Positions 43,023 to 51,084 of a DNA stretch of 64,000 nt are shown one piece after another. Numbering within the stretch: position 1 is the first letter of the stretch; every line of letters begins with the position of its first letter. The notes below the pieces were generated by a model, which saw only the letters and a list, made by a program, of their open reading frames with translations, searched no databases and was not told the origin of the DNA. Location: NCBI RefSeq assembly GCF_040783535.2, contig NZ_JBFONW020000006.1:1-64000 (forward strand). Direction: 5' to 3'. A program made the translations under genes and the position numbers. The DNA is from Aestuariibius insulae. Lineage in GTDB: Bacteria > Pseudomonadota > Alphaproteobacteria > Rhodobacterales > Rhodobacteraceae.

Positions 43023-43256
43023 ATGCCAAACGAAGAGTTCCGGAAACGCCGCCACGAAACCGCCGAGCAATTCTACGGCTGGATCCTCGAAGCGAGAAAA
43101 CTGGTCGACGAACATTTCCCGAGCGAGGGCAAGAGCATCCACAATCAGCTTGTCGTCGAAACCGCCAAGTCGCTTATGACCATGCACAAGATGACCGAGA
43201 TGCAGCATTCGATCGACGGTCTGCGCAAGGAAATCATGGGCATAGAGGAGAGCTGA
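43023..43256 (+). CDS. 77-residue helical protein between the two CoA-transferase subunits
   Basis: Sequence MPNEEFRKRRHETAEQFYGWILEARKLVDEHFPSEGKSIHNQLVVETAKSL...GLRKEIMGIEES: two amphipathic helices, charged ends, no membrane segment or Cys. It starts four bases after the scoA stop and stops three bases before scoB, so it is cotranslated. No family is recognised. Its length and position suggest a helper or regulator of the transferase. Confidence 0.65.
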   Translation: MPNEEFRKRRHETAEQFYGWILEARKLVDEHFPSEGKSIHNQLVVETAKSLMTMHKMTEMQHSIDGLRKEIMGIEES

Positions 43257-43259
43257 CCA

Positions 43260-43889
43260 ATGCCGTGGGACCGCAACCAGATGGCCGCCCGCGCAGGGCA
43301 GGAATTGCAGGACGGCTGGTATGTCAATCTGGGCATCGGCATCCCGACGCTGGTTTCCAACTACATTCCCGATGGCATCACGGTGACGCTTCAATCCGAG
43401 AACGGGATGCTCGGCATGGGTCCCTTCCCGACCGAGGAAGAGATTGACCCCGACCTAATCAATGCGGGCAAGCAGACAATCACCGAACTGCCGCACACCG
43501 CCTATTTCGACAGCGCGCAAAGCTTCGGAATGATCCGCGGCGGCAAGATTGCCATGGCCATTCTGGGCGCGATGGAAGTCGCCGAAAACGGAGACCTCGC
43601 CAACTGGATGATCCCCGGCAGATTGGTCAAGGGCATGGGCGGCGCGATGGATCTCGTCGCCGGTGTGGGCCGCGTCGTCGTCGTGATGGACCACACCAAC
43701 AAGCACGGCGAGTCCAAGCTGCTCAAGGAATGCACCCTGCCCTTGACTGGCACCGGCGTCGTCGACCGGATCATCACCAACCTTGGCGTGCTCGACGTGG
43801 TCGAGGGCGGGCTCAAGATCGTGGAGACTGCCGATGGCGTGACCGAAGATGAACTGAGGGCCGCCACTCAAGCGACGATCGTGGCTTGA
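43260..43889 (+). CDS. scoB: 3-oxoacid CoA-transferase, subunit B
   Basis: 209 residues. The catalytic Glu is in the family motif SENGMLGMGPFP (Glu in LQSENG). The start MPWDRNQMAARAGQELQDGWYVNLGIGIPTLVSNYI and the core PHTAYFDSAQSFGMIRGGKIAMAILGAMEVAENGDLANWMIPG, VKGMGGAMDLVAG and CTLPLTGTGVVDRIITNLGVLDV are full length. It forms a heterodimer with subunit A; the Glu forms a CoA-thioester intermediate. Confidence 0.95.
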   Translation: MPWDRNQMAARAGQELQDGWYVNLGIGIPTLVSNYIPDGITVTLQSENGMLGMGPFPTEEEIDPDLINAGKQTITELPHTAYFDSAQSFGMIRGGKIAMAILGAMEVAENGDLANWMIPGRLVKGMGGAMDLVAGVGRVVVVMDHTNKHGESKLLKECTLPLTGTGVVDRIITNLGVLDVVEGGLKIVETADGVTEDELRAATQATIVA

Positions 43890-43893
43890 TCCG

Positions 43894-44181
43894 GTGACCG
43901 ACGATATCGTCAAGGAAGTCGAGGGCTCAAAGGGCCGCTATGTCATGAAGACGCCGGATGGCGAGGCAGAGCTGACGATCTCGATCCTGTCCCCCAAGCT
44001 GGTCATCGCCGATCACACGATGGTGCCCCAGGCGCTCGAAGGTCAGGGCCTCGCGCTCAAACTCGTCACCCACCTGATCGAGGATGCCCGCACCGAAGGT
44101 TTTCAGATCGTCCCGCTCTGCCCTTATGTGAACGCGCAGCGCCGCAAGCACCCGGATTGGGCCGACGTCTTCCAGACCTGA
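43894..44181 (+). CDS. small GNAT-like acetyltransferase (YjdJ/COG2388 type)
   Basis: 95 residues from GTG 43894, four bases after scoB. Sequence: YVMKTPDGEAELTISILSPKLVIADHTMVPQALEGQGLALKLVTHLIEDARTEGFQIVPLCPYVNAQRRKHPDWADVF. The Gly-Gln-Gly-Leu-Ala loop and the PLCPYV..Q.RKHPDW ending are the hallmarks of the minimal GNAT-like family (YjdJ, COG2388). Catalysis unproven in the family. Confidence 0.85.
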   Translation: MTDDIVKEVEGSKGRYVMKTPDGEAELTISILSPKLVIADHTMVPQALEGQGLALKLVTHLIEDARTEGFQIVPLCPYVNAQRRKHPDWADVFQT

Positions 44182-44249
44182 TCCATCGCCTTCATTTCCT
44201 GCAAAACGCTTCCATACTGTTGCCTGATTTTCCGCCTAGAGGATCCGCC

Positions 44250-44348
44250 GTGACCTCCGTCACCCACCGGATCACGTCGTGGTCCATCAAATTTTCCGGC
44301 TTCGTCGTCTTCCCCGTCGCCGAATGCCAAGCTGCAAAGGCCGTCTGA
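44250..44348 (+). CDS. 32-residue coupled reading frame before the DprE1-like gene
   Basis: GTG start with AGAGGA seven bases upstream, and a TGA stop that overlaps the next ATG (TGATG). The peptide starts MTSVTHRITSW and ends AECQAAKAV. The good SD and the overlap suggest that it is translated, as a leader peptide coupling the oxidase, but length and composition offer no other support. Confidence 0.35.
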   Translation: MTSVTHRITSWSIKFSGFVVFPVAECQAAKAV

Positions 44349-45658
44349 TGCGCTGGAAAACCGACACCTATACCGGCTGGGGCCGTGTCCACTCCGCGAC
44401 CGGAGAGCTTGCCCGCCCCGAACGGCTCAGCCATCTGGCAGCCATTGCCGCCAGTGAACCCGCTCCCGCCATCGGGCGCTGTCGCAGCTACGGCGATGCC
44501 TGCCTCAACGACGAGGGACGCGCGGTCGATACCAGCCGTCTCGACCGTGTCCTCTCCTTCGATCCCGAAACCGGGTTGATGGAGGCCGAGGCAGGTCTGC
44601 GCCTCGGTGAGATCGCACGTCTTTATGCCCCCAAGGGCTGGCTACCCGCGGTCATGCCCGGCACCGGGTTCGCAACCGTCGGCGGGGCAATCGCCATGGA
44701 CGTGCACGGCAAGAATCACCACCATGCCGGATCCTTCGGGCAGCATGTCACCGAAATCACACTCCTTCAGGGCGATAAGACCGTCACGGTCACCCCCAAG
44801 GACGAGGGGCTCTTCAAGGCCACGGTCGGGGGCCTTGGTCAAACGGGCATCATCGCTTCGGCCAAGCTTCAGCTTCAGCGCTGCAAGGGCGATCTGATGA
44901 TGGTCACCGAACGCCGCGCCACGGACTGGGACGCGTTCATCGATCTGCTCGACAGATCCGAGGCGACCTACACCGTCGGCTGGATCGACGCGACCGCGAC
45001 CGGTAAGGAACTCGGTCGCGGCATCCTCGAAGAGGGCGAAACCGGCGCAGGCCTCGTTCCAGCGCCCAAACGCTCCAAATCGGTGCCCTTCAACGCCCCG
45101 CAGGCGGCCCTCTCGGCCCCCGTGGTGCGAACCTTCAACACGCTCTACTATTCGCGCGTGCCAAAATCCGGCCGGACGACCGTCAAGCCGATCCAAGACT
45201 TCTTCTTCCCTCTGGACCGGATCCATGACTGGAACAAACTCTACGGCAAAACGGGATTTCACCAGTTTCAATGCGTCGTCCCGCTCGATCAGGCCCCGGC
45301 CCTGCGCGAGATGATGGCCCGCATCGCCAAAAGCGGTCTCGCCTCTCCGCTCGCGGTTCTCAAGCGGATGGGACCCGGGCGCGCCGGATATCTCAGCTTC
45401 CCGATGGAAGGCTATACGCTCGCGGTCGACTTCCCCAACCGGGGCCGCGCCGAAGCCCTGATCGCCGAGCTCGAGAAGATGACCAGTGACGCAGGCGGGC
45501 GCATCTATTTTGCAAAAGACGCTCTTTCGAGCGGGCTTTATGTCGACGAGATGTATCCCGACCTCCCCCTCTGGCAGGCCGAGGCCGCCAAAGCAGATCC
45601 CAATGGCGCGCTCAAAACCGATCTCGTGCGCCGCCTTAAACTGAGAGACGCGTCATGA
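44348..45658 (+). CDS. FAD-dependent oxidase, DprE1-like (decaprenyl-phosphoribose 2-oxidase type)
   Basis: 436 residues from ATG 44348. FAD-binding (PCMH) domain: IGRCRSYGDACLNDEGRAVD, MPGTGFATVGGAIAMDVHGKNHHHAGSFGQHVTEI. C-terminal domain: PIQDFFFPLDRIHDWNKLYGKTGFHQFQCVVP, then AVDFPNRGRAEALIAELEK and GGRIYFAKDALSS with the Lys in AKDA, equivalent to catalytic Lys of mycobacterial DprE1 as I recall it. The residue next to VDFP that is Cys in M. tuberculosis DprE1 is Ala here (YTLAVDFP). Cotranscribed with a DprE2-like SDR (ATGA overlap). An L-gulonolactone-oxidase-like activity is the alternative. Confidence 0.78.
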   Translation: MRWKTDTYTGWGRVHSATGELARPERLSHLAAIAASEPAPAIGRCRSYGDACLNDEGRAVDTSRLDRVLSFDPETGLMEAEAGLRLGEIARLYAPKGWLPAVMPGTGFATVGGAIAMDVHGKNHHHAGSFGQHVTEITLLQGDKTVTVTPKDEGLFKATVGGLGQTGIIASAKLQLQRCKGDLMMVTERRATDWDAFIDLLDRSEATYTVGWIDATATGKELGRGILEEGETGAGLVPAPKRSKSVPFNAPQAALSAPVVRTFNTLYYSRVPKSGRTTVKPIQDFFFPLDRIHDWNKLYGKTGFHQFQCVVPLDQAPALREMMARIAKSGLASPLAVLKRMGPGRAGYLSFPMEGYTLAVDFPNRGRAEALIAELEKMTSDAGGRIYFAKDALSSGLYVDEMYPDLPLWQAEAAKADPNGALKTDLVRRLKLRDAS

Positions 45659-46392
45659 GCGAAACCTGGATTATCCTTGGTGCGACGTCCTCAATCGCCC
45701 GCTGTCTTGCCCGCGATCTCGCGGGTGAAGGCGCATCTCTTATTCTTGCCGGACGCGACCGTGCCGATCTCGATGCGACAGCCGCCGACTGCCTTGCGCG
45801 CGGCGCAGGCGCGGCCACACCCATCGAATTCGACGTTCGCGACCCCGCAACCTTCGCCGCGATCCTCGATCTGACAAAGGACGCCCCCGGCCCCCTATGT
45901 GCCGCCGTCTTCACCGGCTCGATGCCGGATCAAGAGGATATCGACGCCGATCCATCTCTTATCGATGGTGTCATAACCGACAGTTTTACCGGTCCAGCTC
46001 GCTTTTTGCAGCAGCTTGCCCCTCTTCTTGGAGAAAAGGGGAGCGGCACGGTCCTCGGGATCGGATCCGTCGCCGGCGACCGCGGGCGACTTGGCAACTA
46101 TGTCTATGGATCCGCGAAAGCGGGCTTCGCCACCTATCTCAGCGGTCTGCGCAACAGGCTTGGCCGCTCGGGCGTGCATGTGGTGACGGTCAAACCCGGC
46201 CCGGTCGACACCGCCATGACCTGGGGCCTAGATGGGCTCCCCTTCATGACCACCCCCGACAAAGCCGCAGCCCATATGCTCAAGGCGGCCCGCAAAGGCC
46301 GGAACGTCGTCTATACGGCCCCGATCTGGCGGATCATCATGATGGTGATCCGGTCCGTCCCCGAACCGATCTTCAAGAAGATGGAGATCTAG
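45655..46392 (+). CDS. SDR reductase, DprE2-like
   Basis: 245 residues. Coenzyme motif GATSSIARCLARDLAGEG (the DprE2-type GATSSI.. rather than GxxxGIG), NAG-less Rossmann with AGRDRADLDATAADC, Ser in GIGSVAGDRGR, YGSAK as YxxxK (VYGSAKAGFATYLSGLR) and VKPGPVDTAMTWGLDGLPFMTTPDKAA, all shared with DprE2 decaprenylphosphoryl-2-keto-ribose reductases. It would complete the ribose-to-arabinose epimerisation with the preceding oxidase. It overlaps the oxidase by four bases. The C-terminal WRIIMMVIRSVPEPIFKKM may be a membrane-associating helix. Confidence 0.8.
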   Translation: MSETWIILGATSSIARCLARDLAGEGASLILAGRDRADLDATAADCLARGAGAATPIEFDVRDPATFAAILDLTKDAPGPLCAAVFTGSMPDQEDIDADPSLIDGVITDSFTGPARFLQQLAPLLGEKGSGTVLGIGSVAGDRGRLGNYVYGSAKAGFATYLSGLRNRLGRSGVHVVTVKPGPVDTAMTWGLDGLPFMTTPDKAAAHMLKAARKGRNVVYTAPIWRIIMMVIRSVPEPIFKKMEI

Positions 46393-46403
46393 GGGCCAGC
46401 CCC

Positions 46404-47225
46404 TTAGCTGCCAGCCGTCGCGAACACGCAGCCATCGCTGGCCAGCTGAGGCGGCGTCAGGCAAAGCCCACGCGCCACGGACCAGGCGGCGATGACCTTC
46501 GGCACGTAATTTCGGGTTTCCGTATAGTTCGGAACGCCCCCGGCCCGCTTCACGGCGTTTTCGCCAGAGTTATAGGCCGCAAGGACGAGAATCGGATCGC
46601 CTCCGAATTCCTTCATCAGCCAATCCAGATAGGCGACACCGCCTTTGATGTTCTCCTTGGGATCGAGGCTGTTGCTCACCCCGAACCGCTCAGCGGTCGC
46701 TGGCATCAACTGCATCAATCCCTGGGCGCCCGCATGACTGGTGGCATCCGCCCGTCCCGCGCTTTCGGTCGCGATCACGGCCAAGACAAAGGCAGGAGAA
46801 ACTTGCTTGCCCACCGTCTCGGACAGGATCGTGATACCATGCGCCTTTGCGATCGACTGCAAATGCTGCAGGCGCGGAGCACTCAGCGCCTGCCCGCCCG
46901 GGCTTGTTCTCAGGTGAGTGACGGCATCCTCTATCCGGAACGGGCCCCCTCCTTCGATTTCAGGAGAAATCGCCTCCCAGAACCAGCGCGCTGCCGATCC
47001 TTCCGGCGGTGTCGGCACCGCAGCCGCATCCGTGGAGGCCTTGGGGACACGCGGCTTCGGCGGGACTTGCACCGTAATCCGGCGCGTTGCCGATGCGCTT
47101 GGGGGGCCGACACGCTTGAAGGTAAAGTCCGGCTGAAGCCTATGACTATCGGCCGCCACACTCGAAGCGCCTACCCAAAGGACTGCCGCTCCGAAGGCGA
47201 CGGATCGAAAAATGATTCTGCTCAT
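46404..47225 (-). CDS. lytic transglycosylase (SLT domain)
   Basis: 273 residues with the signal peptide MSRIIFRSVAFGAAVLWVGASSVAADS. A Pro/Ser-rich linker precedes the soluble-lytic-transglycosylase domain from about 130: VSPAFVLAVIATESAGRADATSHAGAQGLMQLMPATAERFGVSN holds the catalytic Glu (in ATESAG) and GLMQLMP, then GVAYLDWLM and LVLAAYNSGENAV. It cuts the MurNAc-GlcNAc bond of peptidoglycan. It converges on the DprE2-like gene (11 bases) and is divergent from the pilins, so it may open the wall for the Tad machine (inference). Confidence 0.9.
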   Translation of the reverse strand: MSRIIFRSVAFGAAVLWVGASSVAADSHRLQPDFTFKRVGPPSASATRRITVQVPPKPRVPKASTDAAAVPTPPEGSAARWFWEAISPEIEGGGPFRIEDAVTHLRTSPGGQALSAPRLQHLQSIAKAHGITILSETVGKQVSPAFVLAVIATESAGRADATSHAGAQGLMQLMPATAERFGVSNSLDPKENIKGGVAYLDWLMKEFGGDPILVLAAYNSGENAVKRAGGVPNYTETRNYVPKVIAAWSVARGLCLTPPQLASDGCVFATAGS

Positions 47226-47587
47226 GGTCCAGACTTCTCCGCCCGGTTCTTGTTATCGAGGAAGGATATCTCAGAAAACGGCGAGTCAGGCTACGAAGAC
47301 TGGTCGAATTAAGGCAAAACCGCCCAATTCGACGTGTTTTTGCAACGCGACCGAACCCTCGAGCAAGATCTGGCCCGTAAATTCTCCTTCGTATTCAGAC
47401 GCCTAAGTAAAATTTGAGATTATTCTGGGAAAAAGTATCCCTTCTTCTGAGTCACGCCAAAGTGTAGCCCGAATCCAAAGGGTATAACTCCTCATCCAAG
47501 ACGGGGATCGGGCCACGAAAGAGGCCGGCCTGAGTTAGAACCGGCAAGGGTAGTAAAACTGAGCGATCATCCTTTGGAGGGACTACA
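47226..47587. other. promoter region of the first pilin gene
   Basis: 362 bases between the divergent transglycosylase and the first pilin. I find no gene. AT-rich stretches lie at 47405-47450 (around TTGAGATTATT) and GGAGGG sits before the pilin ATG. I see no confident sigma-70 box or CtrA box. Confidence 0.5.
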
Positions 47588-47770
47588 ATGCTTAACTTCA
47601 TCAAAAATTTCCGCAACGACGAAGACGGCGCCGTGACTGTTGACTGGGTCGTGCTGACCGCACTCATCGTCGGCATCGCATTCGTGCTTCTCGCACAGAT
47701 CCGCGGTGCAACCAACGCACTCGGCACGAGCATCTCGACCGAGATGGGCAAGATCACGGTCGGCAGCTAA
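47588..47770 (+). CDS. flp: Flp-type pilin 1
   Basis: 60 residues. A short leader (MLNFIKNFRNDEDG) precedes AVTVDWVVLTALIVGIAFVLLAQI, then GATNALGTSISTEMGKI. The prepilin-peptidase site is G-AVTVDW: Asp replaces the usual Glu5 and Trp the usual Tyr/Phe. The hydrophobic helix drives fibre assembly. Strong SD (GGAGGG). Nearly identical to pilin 2. It is followed by a strong hairpin that probably boosts its mRNA. Confidence 0.93.
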   Translation: MLNFIKNFRNDEDGAVTVDWVVLTALIVGIAFVLLAQIRGATNALGTSISTEMGKITVGS

Positions 47771-47787
47771 GCCGTACCAAGAATTTC

Positions 47788-47815
47788 GCTGCAGCCCGGT
47801 TTTTTGGGCTGCAGC
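47788..47815 (+). terminator. strong stem-loop after pilin 1
   Basis: GCTGCAGCCC (47788-47797), an eight-base T-rich loop, GGGCTGCAGC (47806-47815): a perfect ten-pair stem, 18 bases after the stop. No T-run follows the stem. It may stop most transcripts or protect the 3' end so that pilin 1 is made in excess of downstream genes. Confidence 0.55.
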
Positions 47816-47989
47816 GCTCTACCTCGAAGAGTGTAGACTAGGTCACACAAAAATCAGCGAATAGAACGATTGCCGCCCACTGGGTGACGCAATCCTTTTG
47901 TCATTTATGCCCATCAAATGTGATGCGCAGAATGTGCATGCAGATCAGACCAGAACGGTTTCACAGATCCCTTCTATCTGGAGAATGAT

Positions 47990-48178
47990 ATGCTTTCTAT
48001 TCTGAACATGTTCCGCAAAGACGAAGATGGCGCCGTGACCGTTGACTGGGTCGTCCTCACCGCACTCATCGTCGGTATTGCGTTTGTACTGCTGACGCAG
48101 ATCCAGGGCGCAACCAATGCATTGGGCACTAGCATCTCAACCGAGATGGGCAACATAACCGTTGGTGCCGGCGGCTAG
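47990..48178 (+). CDS. flp: Flp-type pilin 2
   Basis: 62 residues: MLSILNMFRKDEDG as leader, then AVTVDWVVLTALIVGIAFVLLTQIQGATNALGTSISTEMGNITVGAGG. About nine in ten residues match pilin 1, so it is a recent tandem duplicate with its own 5' region of about 220 bases. The cleavage site carries the same Asp-Trp variant. GGAGAA lies eight bases upstream of the ATG. Confidence 0.92.
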   Translation: MLSILNMFRKDEDGAVTVDWVVLTALIVGIAFVLLTQIQGATNALGTSISTEMGNITVGAGG

Positions 48179-48335
48179 TTAGTTTCGCTCATATAGACAG
48201 ATTGTTCGCGGTTCGCTGCACAATTTCCAAACAAGACCCATCAAAACCCCAGCCTAAGCAAATTTGCGCCATATTTGGACAGCAAATGAAGGCTGGGGTA
48301 CAAGCGGATTGCTGCCGCTGAGCAGGAGTGACCAA

Positions 48336-48515
48336 ATGACGACGATGCTAAGCCGTTTCAAGGCCGACGAAGCTGGTGCTGTAACTGTAGACTGGGTCAT
48401 TTTGACTGCATTGATCGTCGGCATGGCTATTCCGGTCCTAACTCTTGTCGGTGACGCAACGGGAACCAAAAAGAAAGAGATTGCTGACTTTATAAGTAGC
48501 GTCACAGTCAGATAA
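48336..48515 (+). CDS. flp: Flp-type pilin 3 (divergent)
   Basis: 59 residues from ATG 48336 (CAGGAG upstream); the open frame starts earlier without an SD. MTTMLSRFKADEAGAVTVDWVILTALIVGMAIPVLTLVGDATGTKKKEIADFISSVTVR: it keeps the G-AVTVDW site and the hydrophobic stretch, but has its own basic TKKKEIADF C-terminal part. It may be a minor pilin or cap rather than the main subunit. It follows pilin 2 by about 155 bases. Confidence 0.88.
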   Translation: MTTMLSRFKADEAGAVTVDWVILTALIVGMAIPVLTLVGDATGTKKKEIADFISSVTVR

Positions 48516-48578
48516 CCGGACTTGCGGCTTGGCCCTCGGACAGCATATCTTCCGCTGAAAATCTAGAGGGATACTCTC

Positions 48579-49421
48579 ATGAGAGCCGTTTTTGGACTAG
48601 TTTTGCTGCTTGGGCTCGGCTTGGCCGGCTTTGCTGTCTATACAGCTCAAGGATATATAGAGCAGGACGAAGCTCGCTCCGCCCAGCTCGAGGCGCAGTT
48701 AGCAAGCATAACTCCGACAGTCGAAGTCGTTGCTGCAGCCACCCCACTCGAATTTGGCGATCAGGTGACTCAAGAGTCCCTTCAGATCATCCGATACCCC
48801 GAGACGAACCTTCCAGAGGGTGTGTTCCGGACGGTCGAAGAGGTCTTCAATGAAGGCCCGGGGACGTCTCGCTATGTCTTGCGACCGATGGAAATTAACG
48901 AGCCGGTCATGCTTGTCAAAGTCACCGACCCAGGCGTCGTTCCCGGAATATCTCAAGCTCTCAGCCCCGGCATGAATGCTGTAGCGCTGCCTGTGGACGC
49001 CTCCCGCGGTGTCTCGGGTTTTTTGCGGCCCGAGAGTAACGTCAACGTCTACTGGACCGGACAGGCCTCCGGCCGGGCGGACGAATTCACACGCCTCATC
49101 GAGAGCAACATGCGCGTGATCGCGGTCGATCAGATCACCGATCCGAACTTCTCCGGGAATCGTGTGGCGTCGACTGTCACGGTCGAAGCCACGCCTCAGC
49201 AAGTCGCCCGTTTGAGTCAGGCCCTTAATACAGGGCGCATCTCTCTTTCCCTTGTCGGTCGGGGTGATGTCGCTGTCGACGAACAGATCGAGGTGAACAC
49301 CCGCGAGGTTCTTGGGATCGAAGACGAGGTTGTCGTCCAAGAAGAACAAGAAGAAGTCTGCACCGTTAGAACCCGTCAAGGAACGCAGGTTGTGGAGACT
49401 GTCGTGGAATGTAACGACTGA
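48579..49421 (+). CDS. cpaB: Tad pilus assembly protein CpaB/RcpC
   Basis: 280 residues. An N-terminal membrane segment or uncleaved signal (MRAVFGLVLLLGLGLAGFAVYTAQGYI) is followed by an SAF-type domain (VEVVAAATPLEFGDQVTQESLQIIRYPETNLPEGVF) and the CpaB core (SPGMNAVALPVDASRGVSGFLRPESNVNVYWTG...VASTVTVEATPQQVARLSQALNTGRISLSLVG). The acidic tail ends in EEVCTVRTRQGTQVVETVVEC, with two Cys. Periplasmic; modulates the secretin. A hairpin of nine pairs follows (49450-49480). Confidence 0.9.
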   Translation: MRAVFGLVLLLGLGLAGFAVYTAQGYIEQDEARSAQLEAQLASITPTVEVVAAATPLEFGDQVTQESLQIIRYPETNLPEGVFRTVEEVFNEGPGTSRYVLRPMEINEPVMLVKVTDPGVVPGISQALSPGMNAVALPVDASRGVSGFLRPESNVNVYWTGQASGRADEFTRLIESNMRVIAVDQITDPNFSGNRVASTVTVEATPQQVARLSQALNTGRISLSLVGRGDVAVDEQIEVNTREVLGIEDEVVVQEEQEEVCTVRTRQGTQVVETVVECND

Positions 49422-49449
49422 CCTTTAATCCCCTCTCACAACACCTTTA

Positions 49450-49486
49450 AAGGCCGCTTCCCCTCCCGGGCAGCGGCCTTCGTTTT
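49450..49486 (+). terminator. terminator-like hairpin after cpaB
   Basis: AAGGCCGCT (49450-49458) pairs with AGCGGCCTT (49472-49480), then CGTTTT: a nine-pair stem with a short T-run. It lies in the 200-base gap before the secretin gene, suggesting partial termination with a new promoter for the secretin unit. Confidence 0.55.
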
Positions 49487-49622
49487 GGCAACTGTTGCGA
49501 GATATCCACATCAAGTTTGACCACTACCCCTTTGATTCTTGATTTATTTTTCGCCCCGGCGCACTGTCACTACAGGCAGGCATGAGACCTGCACTTCGGG
49601 CGTGATCATAGAGGCAGGTCAC

Positions 49623-51059
49623 ATGAAATATGACAAATTCCTAAAAGCGGCCCTTATCGGGCTAACTCTCGCGGCTCCGGTCGTGGGTACTTCGGTTTCG
49701 GCCGAAACTCTCCGTGTTATGCGCGGCACTTCCTCAAGCTCACTCAACGTACCGGTCAACCGGGCGGTGGTGGTCGAGAGCGACGTTCCGTTCACGGAGC
49801 TCAGCATTGCCAATCCCGGCATTGCAGACATCTCCACGCTCTCCGATCGGACGATCTATGTCCTCGGCAAGGAGCCTGGGCGGACAACCCTCACCCTTCT
49901 TGGGGCGGATGGTCGTCTGATCACCAATGTGGAAGTCCACGTCACCGCGGATCTCGCAGAATTCAAAGAACGCCTGTCGCAGATCCTCCCCGGTGAAAAA
50001 ATCGAGGTTCGCGCCGCGAATGACGGGATCGTCCTGTCGGGAACGGTATCGAGCACGGCCAAGCTGGATCGCGCAGTCGATCTTGCCAACCGCTATGCGC
50101 CTGAGCGCGTCTCCAACCTCATGGTTGTCGGCGGCACTCAGCAGGTCATGCTGAAAGTGCGCTTCGCAGAAATGCAGCGCAGTGTCAGTAAGGGTCTAAA
50201 CGGTGGCGTCATCGTTGGAGATACCGGAGACCCACGGCAGTTCGGTGCTGGTGGACTGGGCGGTCTCGTGGTTCGCAACCCGGACGATCAAGGCATCGGG
50301 ACCCTCGGAGCCGTATTTGGCCTCACGGACGCCGCGGTAGGTGGCCTTTCGGGTGGCTTCACAGTCGGTGATGTTGCATTCAATGTCTTGTTGGAGGCTC
50401 TCGAAAGCAAGGGGATGGTTCGCACACTTGCCGAGCCAAACCTGACAGCGCTCAGCGGACAGGAAGCCAGCTTCCTTGCTGGTGGGGAATATCCTGTTCC
50501 TGTCGCTCAAGAGGACGGAGTGATTACCGTCGAATTCAAACCCTTCGGTGTTGAACTTGCCTTCGTCCCGGTTGTTGTGGACGGAGATCGTATCAATCTT
50601 GAACTCAAAGCTGCGGTGAGCTCTATCGATACCACACAGAGCTTTTCGTTCGGCGATGGTTTCGAGATCGATGCCTTTCGGAGACGAGAGACCTCAACCA
50701 CAGTCGAAATGAGGGATGGAGAAAGCTTCGCTATCGCAGGTCTTCTTCAAGATGACTTCCGTGACAGCGTATCTCAGGTTCCGTTCCTTGGTGACATTCC
50801 GGTTCTCGGCTCCCTCTTCCGGAGCACAGCTTACGAGAGGGATCAGTCGGAACTGGTCATCATAGTCACGCCGCACTTGGTCACTCCGACCCGCGGCGAG
50901 GCCTTGGCCCTTCCGACGGACCGGATGCGGATCCCGACCGAAAGCCAGCTCTTCCTGAACGGACGGGTCGGTGTCGACGCAAGCGAGCTGCCCGCGGGTG
51001 CAGCAGGAGAGGTAGCGCAGCAGGACTTTAGCGGGTCCTACGGCTACGTGATGGACTGA
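49623..51059 (+). CDS. cpaC: Tad secretin CpaC/RcpA
   Basis: 478 residues from ATG 49623; a frame start 28 codons earlier is less likely. The signal peptide MKYDKFLKAALIGLTLAAPVVGTSVSAE is followed by the BON/N1-like region (VPVNRAVVVESDVPFTELSIANPGIADIST), secretin domain N-parts (IEVRAANDGIVLSGTVSS) and the C-terminal secretin barrel (VAFNVLLEALESKGMVRTLAEPNLTALSGQEASFLAGGEYPVPV, FGVELAFVPVVVDGDRINLELKAAVSSID, VPFLGDIPVLGSLFRS). It forms the outer-membrane channel through which the Flp pilus exits. Confidence 0.93.
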   Translation: MKYDKFLKAALIGLTLAAPVVGTSVSAETLRVMRGTSSSSLNVPVNRAVVVESDVPFTELSIANPGIADISTLSDRTIYVLGKEPGRTTLTLLGADGRLITNVEVHVTADLAEFKERLSQILPGEKIEVRAANDGIVLSGTVSSTAKLDRAVDLANRYAPERVSNLMVVGGTQQVMLKVRFAEMQRSVSKGLNGGVIVGDTGDPRQFGAGGLGGLVVRNPDDQGIGTLGAVFGLTDAAVGGLSGGFTVGDVAFNVLLEALESKGMVRTLAEPNLTALSGQEASFLAGGEYPVPVAQEDGVITVEFKPFGVELAFVPVVVDGDRINLELKAAVSSIDTTQSFSFGDGFEIDAFRRRETSTTVEMRDGESFAIAGLLQDDFRDSVSQVPFLGDIPVLGSLFRSTAYERDQSELVIIVTPHLVTPTRGEALALPTDRMRIPTESQLFLNGRVGVDASELPAGAAGEVAQQDFSGSYGYVMD

Positions 51060-51084
51060 TAGCAGGAAAGCGAGGGACAATCCC

